Positions 6,968-14,151 of a stretch of 25,879 nucleotides of DNA are shown here, piece after piece. How positions within the stretch are numbered: the first letter of the stretch is position 1; every line of letters starts with the position of its first letter. The notes beneath the pieces are model-generated. The model saw nothing but the letters and a program-made list of their open reading frames with translations. It was not told where the DNA came from and made no database searches. Made by a program: the position numbers and the translations under genes. This DNA comes from Clostridia bacterium (lineage in GTDB: Bacteria; Bacillota; Clostridia; Christensenellales; DUVY01): contig BNZQ01000025.1 of the NCBI GenBank assembly GCA_026001225.1, positions 1 through 25,879 on the forward strand, given 5' to 3'.

Positions 6968-7086
6968 AAGACATATCCATCGCCGGATACGGGCTACGTT
7001 TGGCTTCCCACCTCGGTCATGTAGGTCTGACTACTCCCTTCGGCGGCTCGCCAACTGTTGCCCGTCTGCGGCGCGGCTATGTCTTT
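6967..7086. repeat. Palindromic repeat A4 between the ROK kinase and trpS
   Basis: AAAGACATA (6967-6975) pairs perfectly with TATGTCTTT (7078-7086). Inside, CGCCG pairs with CGGCG, ACGGGC with GCCCGT, and TTGGC with GCCAA. The apex has GTAG-GTCTGA-CTAC in the shared core TCGGTCATGTAG...CTACTCCCTTCGG. The left arm starts at the last base of the kinase stop codon. This is the clearest fold of the four copies. Confidence 0.88.
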
Positions 7087-7107
7087 GAACAGTCTGTCGT
7101 TCATTGT

Positions 7108-8219
<1,112 letters not shown>

Positions 8220-8231
8220 GATTTAGGAATT

Positions 8232-8285
8232 TGCGGAAAACTCTTTTTGTAAAAAGGAGTTTTCCGCACCTTTCCCAAAAACTTT
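8232..8285. repeat. Hairpin repeat B5 after trpS (inverted orientation)
   Basis: TGCGGAAAACTCTTTTT (8232-8248) pairs with AAAAAGGAGTTTTCCGCA (8251-8268). It is followed by CCTTTCCCAAAAACTTT (8269-8285), the reverse complement of the tail that precedes B1. B5 is thus the same element as B1-B4 in the opposite orientation, and it lies directly behind a stop codon. It may end the trpS transcript, though no U-tract follows. Confidence 0.8.
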
Positions 8286-8342
8286 CAGTAAGGACAGTAA
8301 AAGCTGCGAACATTAAAATCCGCTTAAAATTGTGAAATTCGG

Positions 8343-8371
8343 TTGTGTTTTTTACCGATTCGGTATATACT
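8343..8371 (+). promoter_or_regulatory. Possible sigma-A promoter for the Gln/Asn-rich membrane protein
   Basis: TTGTGT (8343-8348), a 17-nt spacer and TATACT (8366-8371). The -10 is 5 of 6 and the -35 is 3 of 6. It lies about 97 nt before the next start, in a spacer with no gene. Transcription would start near 8378 and give a leader with two hairpins: AAACGGGG-TACCCCGTTT at about 8399-8416 and TTTTTAAAAG with CTTTTAAAAA at about 8420-8446. Confidence 0.5.
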
Positions 8372-8467
8372 GTTTCCGTAACGATAGGGTCGCCGCCGAA
8401 ACGGGGTACCCCGTTTCATTTTTAAAAGTCAAAGGCTTTTAAAAACGCGGTTTTGGGAGGAAAAGGT

Positions 8468-9229
8468 ATGAAATTGTTGAACAAGACAAGCTGGTACATG
8501 CTGTTGGGCGGTTTTATCGCGTATTGGGTGTACGGCTTTGTGGGTATGCTCATCACGTTGGGCAACGCGGCCGCGCAAGCCCAAAGTATGCTCGACGCCT
8601 ATGACCGCTTGGGGGTGAACACGGGCTTGACGGCCGAATCGATCCGAAGCGTCGTCGTCACGTTCGCCGTGATCGGCTTTTTGATCACGGTCGGATTGTC
8701 GCTGATTTTCTTTTTCAAGGCTCTTTCCCATCGGAAAACGCCCCAGAGAGGCACGTATTTGACGGTCTTGCTGGTTTTCTTGATCATCTTCGCGGTGTTC
8801 GGCCTGTTCTCCCTGATCGTCGGTACCTACCTCGTTCTGATCGATTACGTGATCTATGGCGTCATGATCGCCGCGATTTATCTGCAAAGGAGCAATAAAA
8901 CGCCTGTCGTTCAACCGCCCTTGCCGGTCTATTACGGACAGCCCATGACGCCCCCCAACGCCGATCCCTATCAGCAAAATCCGTATCAACCGAACCAACA
9001 AAACTCCTATCAACAGAATCCGTATCGGCAGAACCCCTACGGACAGCAACCGAATCCGTATCAACAGAATCAGCAAAGTCCCTACGGGCAAAACCCCTAT
9101 CAAGCGCCCGTCAATCCGAATCCTTATCAATCGCAGCAGAATCCCTACGGGCAACAGCCGCAGGATCCGTTCGGCGGCGAATACGGACAGAACGGACAAG
9201 ACAAACCGAAGGACGATCAAAACGGATAA
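8468..9229 (+). CDS. Four-helix membrane protein with Gln/Asn/Pro/Tyr-rich tail
   Basis: I do not recognise a family. The 253-residue protein has four predicted membrane helices, about residues 9-31, 62-83, 96-116 and 119-138. The last 110 residues are low-complexity, made of NPYQQN, NPYGQQ and QQNPYG units, with a charged end. The loop after helix 2 is basic (KALSHRKTPQRG) and suggests a cytoplasmic side. The ATG at 8468 follows GGGAGG at 8455-8460 by 7 nt, so the gene is well supported. Tails of this kind occur in membrane proteins of unknown function and may drive clustering or bind cell wall. It stands alone, with its own likely promoter and a terminator at 9285. Confidence 0.85.
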   Translation: MKLLNKTSWYMLLGGFIAYWVYGFVGMLITLGNAAAQAQSMLDAYDRLGVNTGLTAESIRSVVVTFAVIGFLITVGLSLIFFFKALSHRKTPQRGTYLTVLLVFLIIFAVFGLFSLIVGTYLVLIDYVIYGVMIAAIYLQRSNKTPVVQPPLPVYYGQPMTPPNADPYQQNPYQPNQQNSYQQNPYRQNPYGQQPNPYQQNQQSPYGQNPYQAPVNPNPYQSQQNPYGQQPQDPFGGEYGQNGQDKPKDDQNG

Positions 9230-9284
9230 AGGGGATTCTTCACATCAAACGGAACGACACAGGGATACTCATAAGAAAGAAAAC

Positions 9285-9317
9285 AGCCGCCCCAATTTGG
9301 GACGGCCGCTTTTTTTC
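9285..9317 (+). terminator. Rho-independent terminator
   Basis: AGCCGCCCCAA and TTGGGACGGC form a 9-bp G/C-rich stem with one mismatch, followed by CCGCTTTTTTT. It lies 56 nt after the stop of the membrane protein gene. Confidence 0.85.
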
Positions 9318-9507
9318 GTTGAGATTTTTCGTTTCGCTCGGAATGACGCGCACGTGCGCGAAGGTTTTGCAGTAAAAACCTCTTAAAGTCCGACCGATTT
9401 TTTACGAAGTCAAAAAATCGCGTTTGGTCGGAACAGAGCGTCGAGTGAGCGATCAAGCGAGGAAAACGATTGAATCGTTTTCCGAGTATGAGCGAAACGG
9501 AGCGCGG
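9318..9507. repeat. Spacer with three palindromes between two convergent genes
   Basis: No gene is seen. It holds CGCGCACGTGCGCG (9347-9360), a nested hairpin CGACC...GATTTTTT with AAAAAATC...GGTCG (9391-9430), and the perfect 23-bp palindrome GGAAAACGATT-G-AATCGTTTTCC (9461-9483). The phrase TTTTTCGTTTCGCTCGGAATGAC (9325-9346, shown in part) resembles a repeat common in gut Bacillota genomes. The palindromes lie at the 3' ends of both flanking genes and may stop transcription in both directions. Confidence 0.6.
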
Positions 9508-9747
9508 CTATTTGCAGCATCCGCCGCCGAAGCCGTGTCCGCCGCATCCGCCGCAGAAGATCAGGATGATCAAGATCCAAATCCACTCGCCGCCGAAACC
9601 GCCGCCGCCGCATCCGCAGCCCTTATCGAAGCCGCCGCAGCTGTCATGGCGTCCGCCTCCGCCGCAGCAGCACAAGAGAATAAGTATGATGATGATCTCC
9701 CATCCGCCTCCGCCGCAGCCGTTGTTACAGTTATTTCCGAAGAACAT
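9508..9747 (-). CDS. 79-residue Gly/Cys-rich small membrane protein
   Basis: No family is recognised. The reading frame extends to 9810, but ATG 9747 has a perfect GGAGG 9 nt upstream, which fixes the start. The protein contains 12 Cys and about 28 Gly. It looks like an internal duplication: a Gly-rich stretch, Trp, an aliphatic helix and a Cys/Gly cluster (GGGGWEIIIILILLCCCGG at 12-30), repeated as GGEWIWILIILIFCGGCGG at 52-70. The hydrophobic parts are only 9-11 residues, short for a full membrane span. Small Gly-rich, sometimes Cys-rich proteins are frequent in spore-forming Bacillota (for example the YjcZ family), but the likeness is only general. It is convergent with the gene at 8468. 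Confidence 0.75.
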   Translation of the reverse strand: MFFGNNCNNGCGGGGWEIIIILILLCCCGGGGRHDSCGGFDKGCGCGGGGFGGEWIWILIILIFCGGCGGHGFGGGCCK

Positions 9748-10158
9748 GTCGTTTTTCCTCCTATTTAAAATTTTTTGCCTTTTGTAGTCGTTATTCGCAT
9801 ATTTGCGCATTGGTACGTTTCAGACGCTTTCTGATAAAGCCGCCTGCCGGTCTTTCCGTGTATTTCCAAAGCGTATTCACGCCCTTTTGTATAAAAGCGC
9901 TTGGGCGCTTTCTTTCGTATCCGTCGGTATTCCTTTGTATTTCAACGGTTTAAAGGCTCTGCTTCATAATATTAAACGGGAACGGGAAAGGTTCCGCGTC
10001 CCCCGCGTTTCCCGTCGGGAATGGTTTCACTTTGCGCGGTGCGGCGCGTGGAGGAGCGGGCAAACCGCGGGTTATTACCGGAGCGGCAAAGATCCGCTCC
10101 GTGCACAGGAGGGTGTGCGCAAACAGCGTCCATTTACGGTGCGGCGCATGAAAAACAG
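9748..10158. other. Long spacer without a supported gene
   Basis: An open frame at 9803-10162 (+) has no ribosome binding site and a composition unlike its neighbours, so it is not called. Visible structures are AAAGCGC-TTGG-GCGCTTT (about 9893-9911), ACGGGAAA with TTTCCCGT (9982-9989 and 10008-10015) and GGAGCGG-CAAAGAT-CCGCTCC (about 10079-10099). The first could end transcripts from either side. The divergent gene at 9747 must have its promoter here; none was clear. Confidence 0.5.
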
Positions 10159-10187
10159 TTGACAATCGAACCGCATTGCGATATGAT
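10159..10187 (+). promoter_or_regulatory. Consensus sigma-A promoter of the araD-type gene
   Basis: TTGACA (10159-10164), a 17-nt spacer and TATGAT (10182-10187). The -35 is perfect and the -10 is 5 of 6. Transcription should start near 10194, about 53 nt before ATG 10247. Confidence 0.88.
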
Positions 10188-10204
10188 AGGTTTGACAATG
10201 CGGT
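10170..10204. promoter_or_regulatory. Inverted repeat overlapping the araD-type promoter (operator candidate)
   Basis: ACCGCATTG (10170-10178) and CAATGCGGT (10196-10204) form a perfect 9-bp inverted repeat with 17 nt between. One arm is in the promoter spacer, the other at the start of the transcript, with the -10 box between them. This layout suits a repressor of sugar metabolism, although the regulator is not in the window. Confidence 0.7.
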
Positions 10205-10246
10205 GCGGATAAAGAAAGCAAAACCGAAAAAAGAGAGGATATACAA

Positions 10247-10948
10247 ATGCTTGAAGCCTTAAAGGAAAAAGTCTTGCGCGCCAACCTCGATCTGGTCAAA
10301 TACGGGCTGGTGATCTTCACGTGGGGAAACGTGTCCGAGCTCGACCGTGCGTCGGGGCTGATCGTCATCAAGCCCAGCGGGGTGGAGTATGACGGCATGA
10401 AAGCGTCCGATATGGTCGTGACCGATTGGAACGGCAACGTCGTCGAGGGCAAATACAAGCCCTCCAGCGATCTGTTGACGCATTTGGAAATCTACAAGGC
10501 CGCGCCCGGGATCGGCGGGATCACGCACACGCATTCCGCTTACGCGGCCGCTTGGGCGCAAAGCGGGCGGGCGATCCCGTGTTACGGAACGACACACGCC
10601 GATTATTTTCACGGCGCGATCCCGTGTACGCGGGGTCTGACCGCAAAAGAGACCGGCGGGGAATACGAGCGCAGCACCGGCTTGGTCATCGCCGAGAGTT
10701 TTAAAAAAACCGCGCCCGCCGAAGTGCCCGCGATTTTAGTGGAAAATCACGGCGCGTTCAGCTTCGGCGCGGACGCGCGGGAGGCGGTGCACAACGCGGT
10801 TTGTTGCGAACAGGTCGCTAAAATGGCGTATTTGACGGAAAGCCTGAACCCCGGAGTGAAACCTGCGGCGCAATTTCTGATGGACAAGCATTACTGCCGC
10901 AAGCACGGCGCGAACGCCTATTACGGCCAGTCCGGGAATCACAAATAA
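10247..10948 (+). CDS. araD: L-ribulose-5-phosphate 4-epimerase (class II aldolase family)
   Basis: Interconverts L-ribulose-5-phosphate and D-xylulose-5-phosphate, joining arabinose breakdown to the pentose phosphate pathway. The 233-residue protein has the AraD signature throughout: WGNVS (26-30), IKPSG, KPSSD with D75, the zinc histidines H94 and H96 (ITHTHS) and H168 (VENHGA), the catalytic D119 (TTHADYFHG), and the C-terminal DKHYxRKHGANAYYGQ with the late tyrosines. The C-terminal match favours AraD/UlaF over fuculose aldolase. GAGAGG precedes ATG 10247. It stands alone with no araA, araB or transporter nearby, and is controlled by the promoter and inverted repeat just upstream. Confidence 0.9.
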   Translation: MLEALKEKVLRANLDLVKYGLVIFTWGNVSELDRASGLIVIKPSGVEYDGMKASDMVVTDWNGNVVEGKYKPSSDLLTHLEIYKAAPGIGGITHTHSAYAAAWAQSGRAIPCYGTTHADYFHGAIPCTRGLTAKETGGEYERSTGLVIAESFKKTAPAEVPAILVENHGAFSFGADAREAVHNAVCCEQVAKMAYLTESLNPGVKPAAQFLMDKHYCRKHGANAYYGQSGNHK

Positions 10949-11014
10949 AACGGCAATCCTCTCTCGCAAGGCGTATAATCTGCATTTTGTACCCTCCCGC
11001 GGCCGATAATCAAT

Positions 11015-11043
11015 TTGACGGCGCGCGATTTTTTTGTTATAAT
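11015..11043 (+). promoter_or_regulatory. Strong sigma-A promoter of the tRNA-Thr locus
   Basis: TTGACG (11015-11020), a 17-nt spacer and TATAAT (11038-11043). Transcription should start near 11050, ahead of the tRNA fragment at 11076 and the intact tRNA at 11154. Confidence 0.88.
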
Positions 11044-11075
11044 AGTAAAACAAGAAAGCGTTCCCCCAAAAACAT

Positions 11076-11117
11076 GCTGTTATGGCTCAGTCGGTAGAGC
11101 ACGTCCTTGGTAAGGAC
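11076..11117 (+). pseudogene. 5' half of a tRNA-Thr(GGT) gene
   Basis: Starts GCTGTTA (acceptor 5' strand), then TG, a normal D arm (GCTC-AGTCGGTA-GAGC), A, and a complete anticodon arm CGTCC-TTGGTAA-GGACG with anticodon GGT. After that the tRNA pattern stops: the next bases (AATACGGGTTACAAACC) give no T arm with a TTC loop, and no TAACAGC is found to close the acceptor stem. The break is right after the anticodon stem. It lies behind the consensus promoter and 36 nt before an intact tRNA-Thr of different sequence. Confidence 0.8.
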
Positions 11118-11153
11118 GAATACGGGTTACAAACCATGAAAATTTAATAGTAT

Positions 11154-11228
11154 GCTGATGTGGCTTAGTGGTAAAGCACCGCCTTGGTAAGGCGGAGAGC
11201 GTGGGTTCGAGCCCCACCATCAGCTCCA
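11154..11228 (+). tRNA. tRNA-Thr (anticodon GGT), intact, with encoded CCA
   Basis: A complete cloverleaf: acceptor GCTGATG with CATCAGC, D arm GCTT-AGTGGTA-AAGC, anticodon arm CCGCC-TTGGTAA-GGCGG (anticodon GGT, Thr), 5-nt variable loop, T arm GTGGG-TTCGAGC-CCCAC, discriminator T and CCA at 11226-11228. It shares the run CCTTGGTAAGG with the fragment at 11076. The integrase gene lies downstream and reads towards it, the usual layout of a tRNA attachment site. Confidence 0.95.
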
Positions 11229-11238
11229 AAAAACCTAT

Positions 11239-11264
11239 AAAAACGCCCTCAAAAGGGCGTTTTT
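11239..11264. terminator. Symmetric terminator between tRNA-Thr and the integrase
   Basis: AAAAACGCCCT-CAAA-AGGGCGTTTTT, an 11-bp stem flanked by A and T runs, which works as a terminator in both directions: for the tRNA transcript and for the integrase transcript arriving on the minus strand. Confidence 0.88.
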
Positions 11265-11325
11265 ACATATTTCTTGGAGCCGTTTTAGCATTTTGACAAT
11301 TTATCCTCGTTAGGCTATTTCGGAG

Positions 11326-11431
11326 CTGTCTATTTTCCTGTTTTCTGTCTAATTCTTTCTAAACCTGTCTAAAAATATCGCTGTTGCATTAAACTGCATT
11401 AAATTGCATTACTAATTTTCAAACTGCATTA
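11326..11431. repeat. Two sets of short direct repeats between integrase and tRNA (candidate arm sites)
   Basis: CTGTCTA occurs at 11326, 11345 and 11365, spaced 19 and 20 bp. TGCATTA occurs at 11385, 11395, 11405 and 11425, that is every 10 bp with one position skipped. They lie between the attachment tRNA and the integrase stop, where tyrosine integrases with an N-terminal arm-binding domain have their arm-type sites. Binding is inferred. Confidence 0.7.
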
Positions 11432-11438
11432 GTGAATT

Positions 11439-12659
11439 TTATTCCATTTCAGACGCGAATTTGTTAAGTATCACTCGTGCGCTTTGGGTTTGTTTTTTAT
11501 CAACGCTGTTATATATCATTGTAGTCTTAACGTCTTTGTGTCCCAATAATGACTGTATCACTTTGGGATTTTCGTTAGCTTCAAATAACATATTAGAAAA
11601 GGTATGGCGCAATGTATGGAAGTGAATATTGAGTTTATCCAATTTGTTGCGTTTCAAGAAACGGTCAAACATAGTTCTCGTTCCCGAATAAGACCTTAAC
11701 GCGCCTTCGTCATTGCCAAAAACAAAATCGTCATCTCCGACATACGAATATCCCGTAATCGCTTGTTCAAGCTGACGCATTTTTTTGTATTCCCTTAAAG
11801 CGTCCACGACAATATCCGGCAATGGATTTTCTCTCTCGCTCGCCGCCGATTTAGTTACTCCTATAATCTGCTCTCGGCTTAATACGTTTCCGTTCTCGTC
11901 AAAATTCACTTTGACTGTGGCGGAATTTTCTATTTTAATGCCGTATAAATCGGGATTAACAAGCTCTATGTTGCGCCACTTTAAGGCAAGTATTTCACCT
12001 ATACGCGGGCTTGAAAAAAGGATTGTCAGACAAAGCGGTTTCCATACCTTATGCTTATTTATTGCCTTAAAGAATAGATTACGATGTTCGGGTCTAATCG
12101 CCTTGTATTCTTTCTTCTTTAATTTATCTCTTTCGTTAGGCGATATTTTTGTGTTTCTTACGGGGTTATCTTTTATTTCCTTTTGTATAAGCAAATAATC
12201 ATAAAACTGATTTAGCAAAAACTGTACTTTTTTTACTGTTGCCAAACCGAGCTTTTTTTCGATGTATAATGTTTTTGCGAGCAGGCGTTGGCAAATCTCC
12301 GTAGACACCTTGGTATAAGGCAAATCTCCGATATGGGGGAATATATGCAATTTCGCGTTTCGCATACAGCCTTCAAAAGTTCGACTTGTCACTTCGGCCA
12401 TCTTGAAATCCAAAAGCCACCTTGTCATTTTGGTTTTAAGGCTATCCTTTGTTTCATTGATTACGCCGTAATTATTGGTATTCCCAATCATAAAGTTTAG
12501 TTTTTGAGCGACCTCTGCACGGGACTTACCGTATATAGATTTGCGTTTGGGTTTGCCCGTTTCCTCATTTATCCCAAGAGTAATTTGTGCGACCCAAAGT
12601 CCGTCCTCTCGCTGATAAATACTGCCTTCATTATTGCCGCGCCTTGAATGTTTTGCCAT
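11439..12659 (-). CDS. int: Tyrosine recombinase / integrase
   Basis: Catalyses site-specific integration and excision of the element. Residues 8-55 (NNEGSIYQREDGLWVAQITL) are the three-stranded arm-binding domain of Tn916-type integrases, residues about 70-165 a core-binding helical domain, and 190-400 the catalytic domain. The catalytic set is R219 (FSSPRIGEI), H348 and R351 (HTLRH), H374 (LLGHKD) and Y383 (TTMIYNSV). At 406 residues it is full length. ATG 12659 follows GGAGG on the minus strand. It reads towards the tRNA and ends 210 nt from it. It is AT-rich compared with the transfer genes. Confidence 0.96.
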   Translation of the reverse strand: MAKHSRRGNNEGSIYQREDGLWVAQITLGINEETGKPKRKSIYGKSRAEVAQKLNFMIGNTNNYGVINETKDSLKTKMTRWLLDFKMAEVTSRTFEGCMRNAKLHIFPHIGDLPYTKVSTEICQRLLAKTLYIEKKLGLATVKKVQFLLNQFYDYLLIQKEIKDNPVRNTKISPNERDKLKKKEYKAIRPEHRNLFFKAINKHKVWKPLCLTILFSSPRIGEILALKWRNIELVNPDLYGIKIENSATVKVNFDENGNVLSREQIIGVTKSAASERENPLPDIVVDALREYKKMRQLEQAITGYSYVGDDDFVFGNDEGALRSYSGTRTMFDRFLKRNKLDKLNIHFHTLRHTFSNMLFEANENPKVIQSLLGHKDVKTTMIYNSVDKKQTQSARVILNKFASEME

Positions 12660-12669
12660 ATACGACCTC

Positions 12670-12900
12670 CTATTGATTTGATAATTGCCATGTCACAAAA
12701 TTGACAATGCTTACGATAATCCTTTTGCCTATTTTTTTGGCAGGAAAAGCCTTTGTGTTAATTAGGGCGCGTACATTATCGCGTCCTAAGCCTGTGATTT
12801 TTATTAAATCATCGCAGTCTAAAAACGATTTGCCGTAATGCTCGGCAAGCCGCTTTGTTTCAAGTAATATTAAATCTTGTGTCGTGGGCTTTTCGCTCAT
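12670..12900 (-). CDS. xis: Small DNA-binding protein, probable excisionase
   Basis: A 76-residue protein with one winged helix-turn-helix-like segment (LDCDDLIKITGLGRDNVRALINT, shown in part: LGRDNVRALI) and a basic recognition part (FPAKKIGKRIIV). Its size and place directly before the integrase fit an excisionase or recombination directionality factor, which bends DNA at the element ends; this is inference from context. ATG 12900 has AAGGAGG 6 nt upstream. The first 41 nt overlap the end of the methyltransferase gene, and the integrase follows after 10 nt, so the three are probably one transcript. Confidence 0.75.
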   Translation of the reverse strand: MSEKPTTQDLILLETKRLAEHYGKSFLDCDDLIKITGLGRDNVRALINTKAFPAKKIGKRIIVSIVNFVTWQLSNQ

Positions 12901-14144
12901 TCTTTTCCTCCTTTCCTCTGTTCGGCAGCATAGTTCCGAAGATAAACTCCAAAACGTCTACGACAATCGAATTTCCGGCCTGTTTGAATAACTGCGCGTC
13001 ACTCAATCCGGCGGCACGGCATTTAAGGAAGTCCGCGTCGGAAAAGCCCATCAGCCGGAAACATTCAAGCGGCGTTAGCTTGCGGATTCGGTTGTGCAGG
13101 ATAACGCCGCTGTCGTGCATATTTGCCTTAATCGTCCTCGACAAATTTTTCAAGGGCGGCAGGACATAGGCGTCGCTTGCGTTGATGTAGTAGCCGTAAG
13201 CCGTTTCGGGGTCGATAATTTTAGGTTGGCCGGAAGCCGTAATCGTCGTGGAAATGCCCTGCGGGCTTAAAACCGCGTTAGCGGGACGGTGCCACCCCTT
13301 GTTGTTCAGGTTGCCCGCCTCGATAATGTAATTGTCCATCGGCCTCGAACCGGCCTTCGTCGTTATCGTGCAGGCTATTTCGTCCGCAGATTTCGGATTA
13401 AATGAAAAACCGCCGTTGTATTTATCGCGGCGGCTCCTGTAATACCTGATTGTGTTGTCGGACAGATAATATTTTTCGGGGACGGTTTGCTCTAAAACGT
13501 CCCGCAACCTTGTCGTAAGCGGTATTCGGTCGGGGAATTCGTAATAGTAATCGCCGAGCAGGGATACCATAAAGCAACGGTTTCGGTTTTGCGGAACGCC
13601 GTAGTGACGGGCGTTCAGGAAACCGACATAGTTTTTGTAGCCCCGTGCCTCCAAGAATTCCCGCCAAGCTCTAAAATCCTTGATATTATGCCGACCCGTG
13701 ACCTCCGGCACGTTTTCCATAAGCAGCACTTGGGGCAGATTGACCGTTTCGATTATCAGCCGTTCTACCTCCCAAAGTAATGCGCTGCGGGTATTATCCT
13801 CTTTGCCCATGCCTTTGCGTTGTCCCGCGATAGATATGTCGGTACACGCCCTACGGAAACGAATATGTAAGCAGGTATATATACCTATCACATTCGTTTA
13901 TCCCTAAATCACCCCCTTTCAGTTTAGTAATATCGCTTGTGCCGAAAGCCGTCCCGTGGATAGCGTTGTAACTGATAACGGCGTATTTATCTATCTCGCA
14001 AAGGAAATGATGCTCGAAATCCGCGCCGAGATTTTTAAGCGCCTTGGCCTGACTGCCGATACCGCCGAAAAGCTCTATCAGTTTGATTCTCTTGTTAAGA
14101 ATGAATTTTTGGCTTCCGTCGAATATGCTGATTTGGCTTGCCAT
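12860..14144 (-). pseudogene. C5 cytosine DNA methyltransferase, frameshifted at the catalytic motif
   Basis: Two frames together give a whole enzyme. The first (14144 down to 13851) holds motif I (LIELFGGIG) and ends TYSFP then TAG. The second (to 12860) resumes CTDISIAGQRKG, then has ENVPEV, QNRNRCFMV, and the late RKLTPLECFRLMGF and GNSIVVDVLEFI. The join should read SFPCTDIS, the PC motif with the catalytic cysteine. Removing 7 nt (13847-13853 on the + strand) restores exactly TTT CCG TGT ACC, i.e. F-P-C-T. The start ATG 14144 has GAGGTG upstream and lies 7 nt after the primase stop. As read, neither piece should work. A target sequence cannot be predicted. Confidence 0.9.
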
Positions 14145-14151
14145 GCGCACC

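Noticed and set aside
8429..9220. 263-codon open frame opposite the Gln/Asn-rich membrane protein
   Set aside because: Product is a low-complexity mirror of the tail repeats, and the plus-strand gene has a good ribosome binding site and terminator.
9803..10162. Open frame of 119 codons on the + strand in the araD upstream spacer
   Set aside because: No ribosome binding site, composition unlike a protein, and it runs through hairpins into the araD promoter.
11076..11153. tRNA-Thr with a short intron or odd T arm
   Set aside because: No partner for the acceptor GCTGTTA and no TTC loop is found before the next tRNA; a truncated gene is the simpler reading.
13847..13875. Programmed +1 frameshift to make an active methyltransferase
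   Set aside because: A +1 shift at CCG-TAG would give S-F-P-R-A-C-T-D, which puts two residues within the PC motif; a 7-nt insertion explains the sequence exactly.
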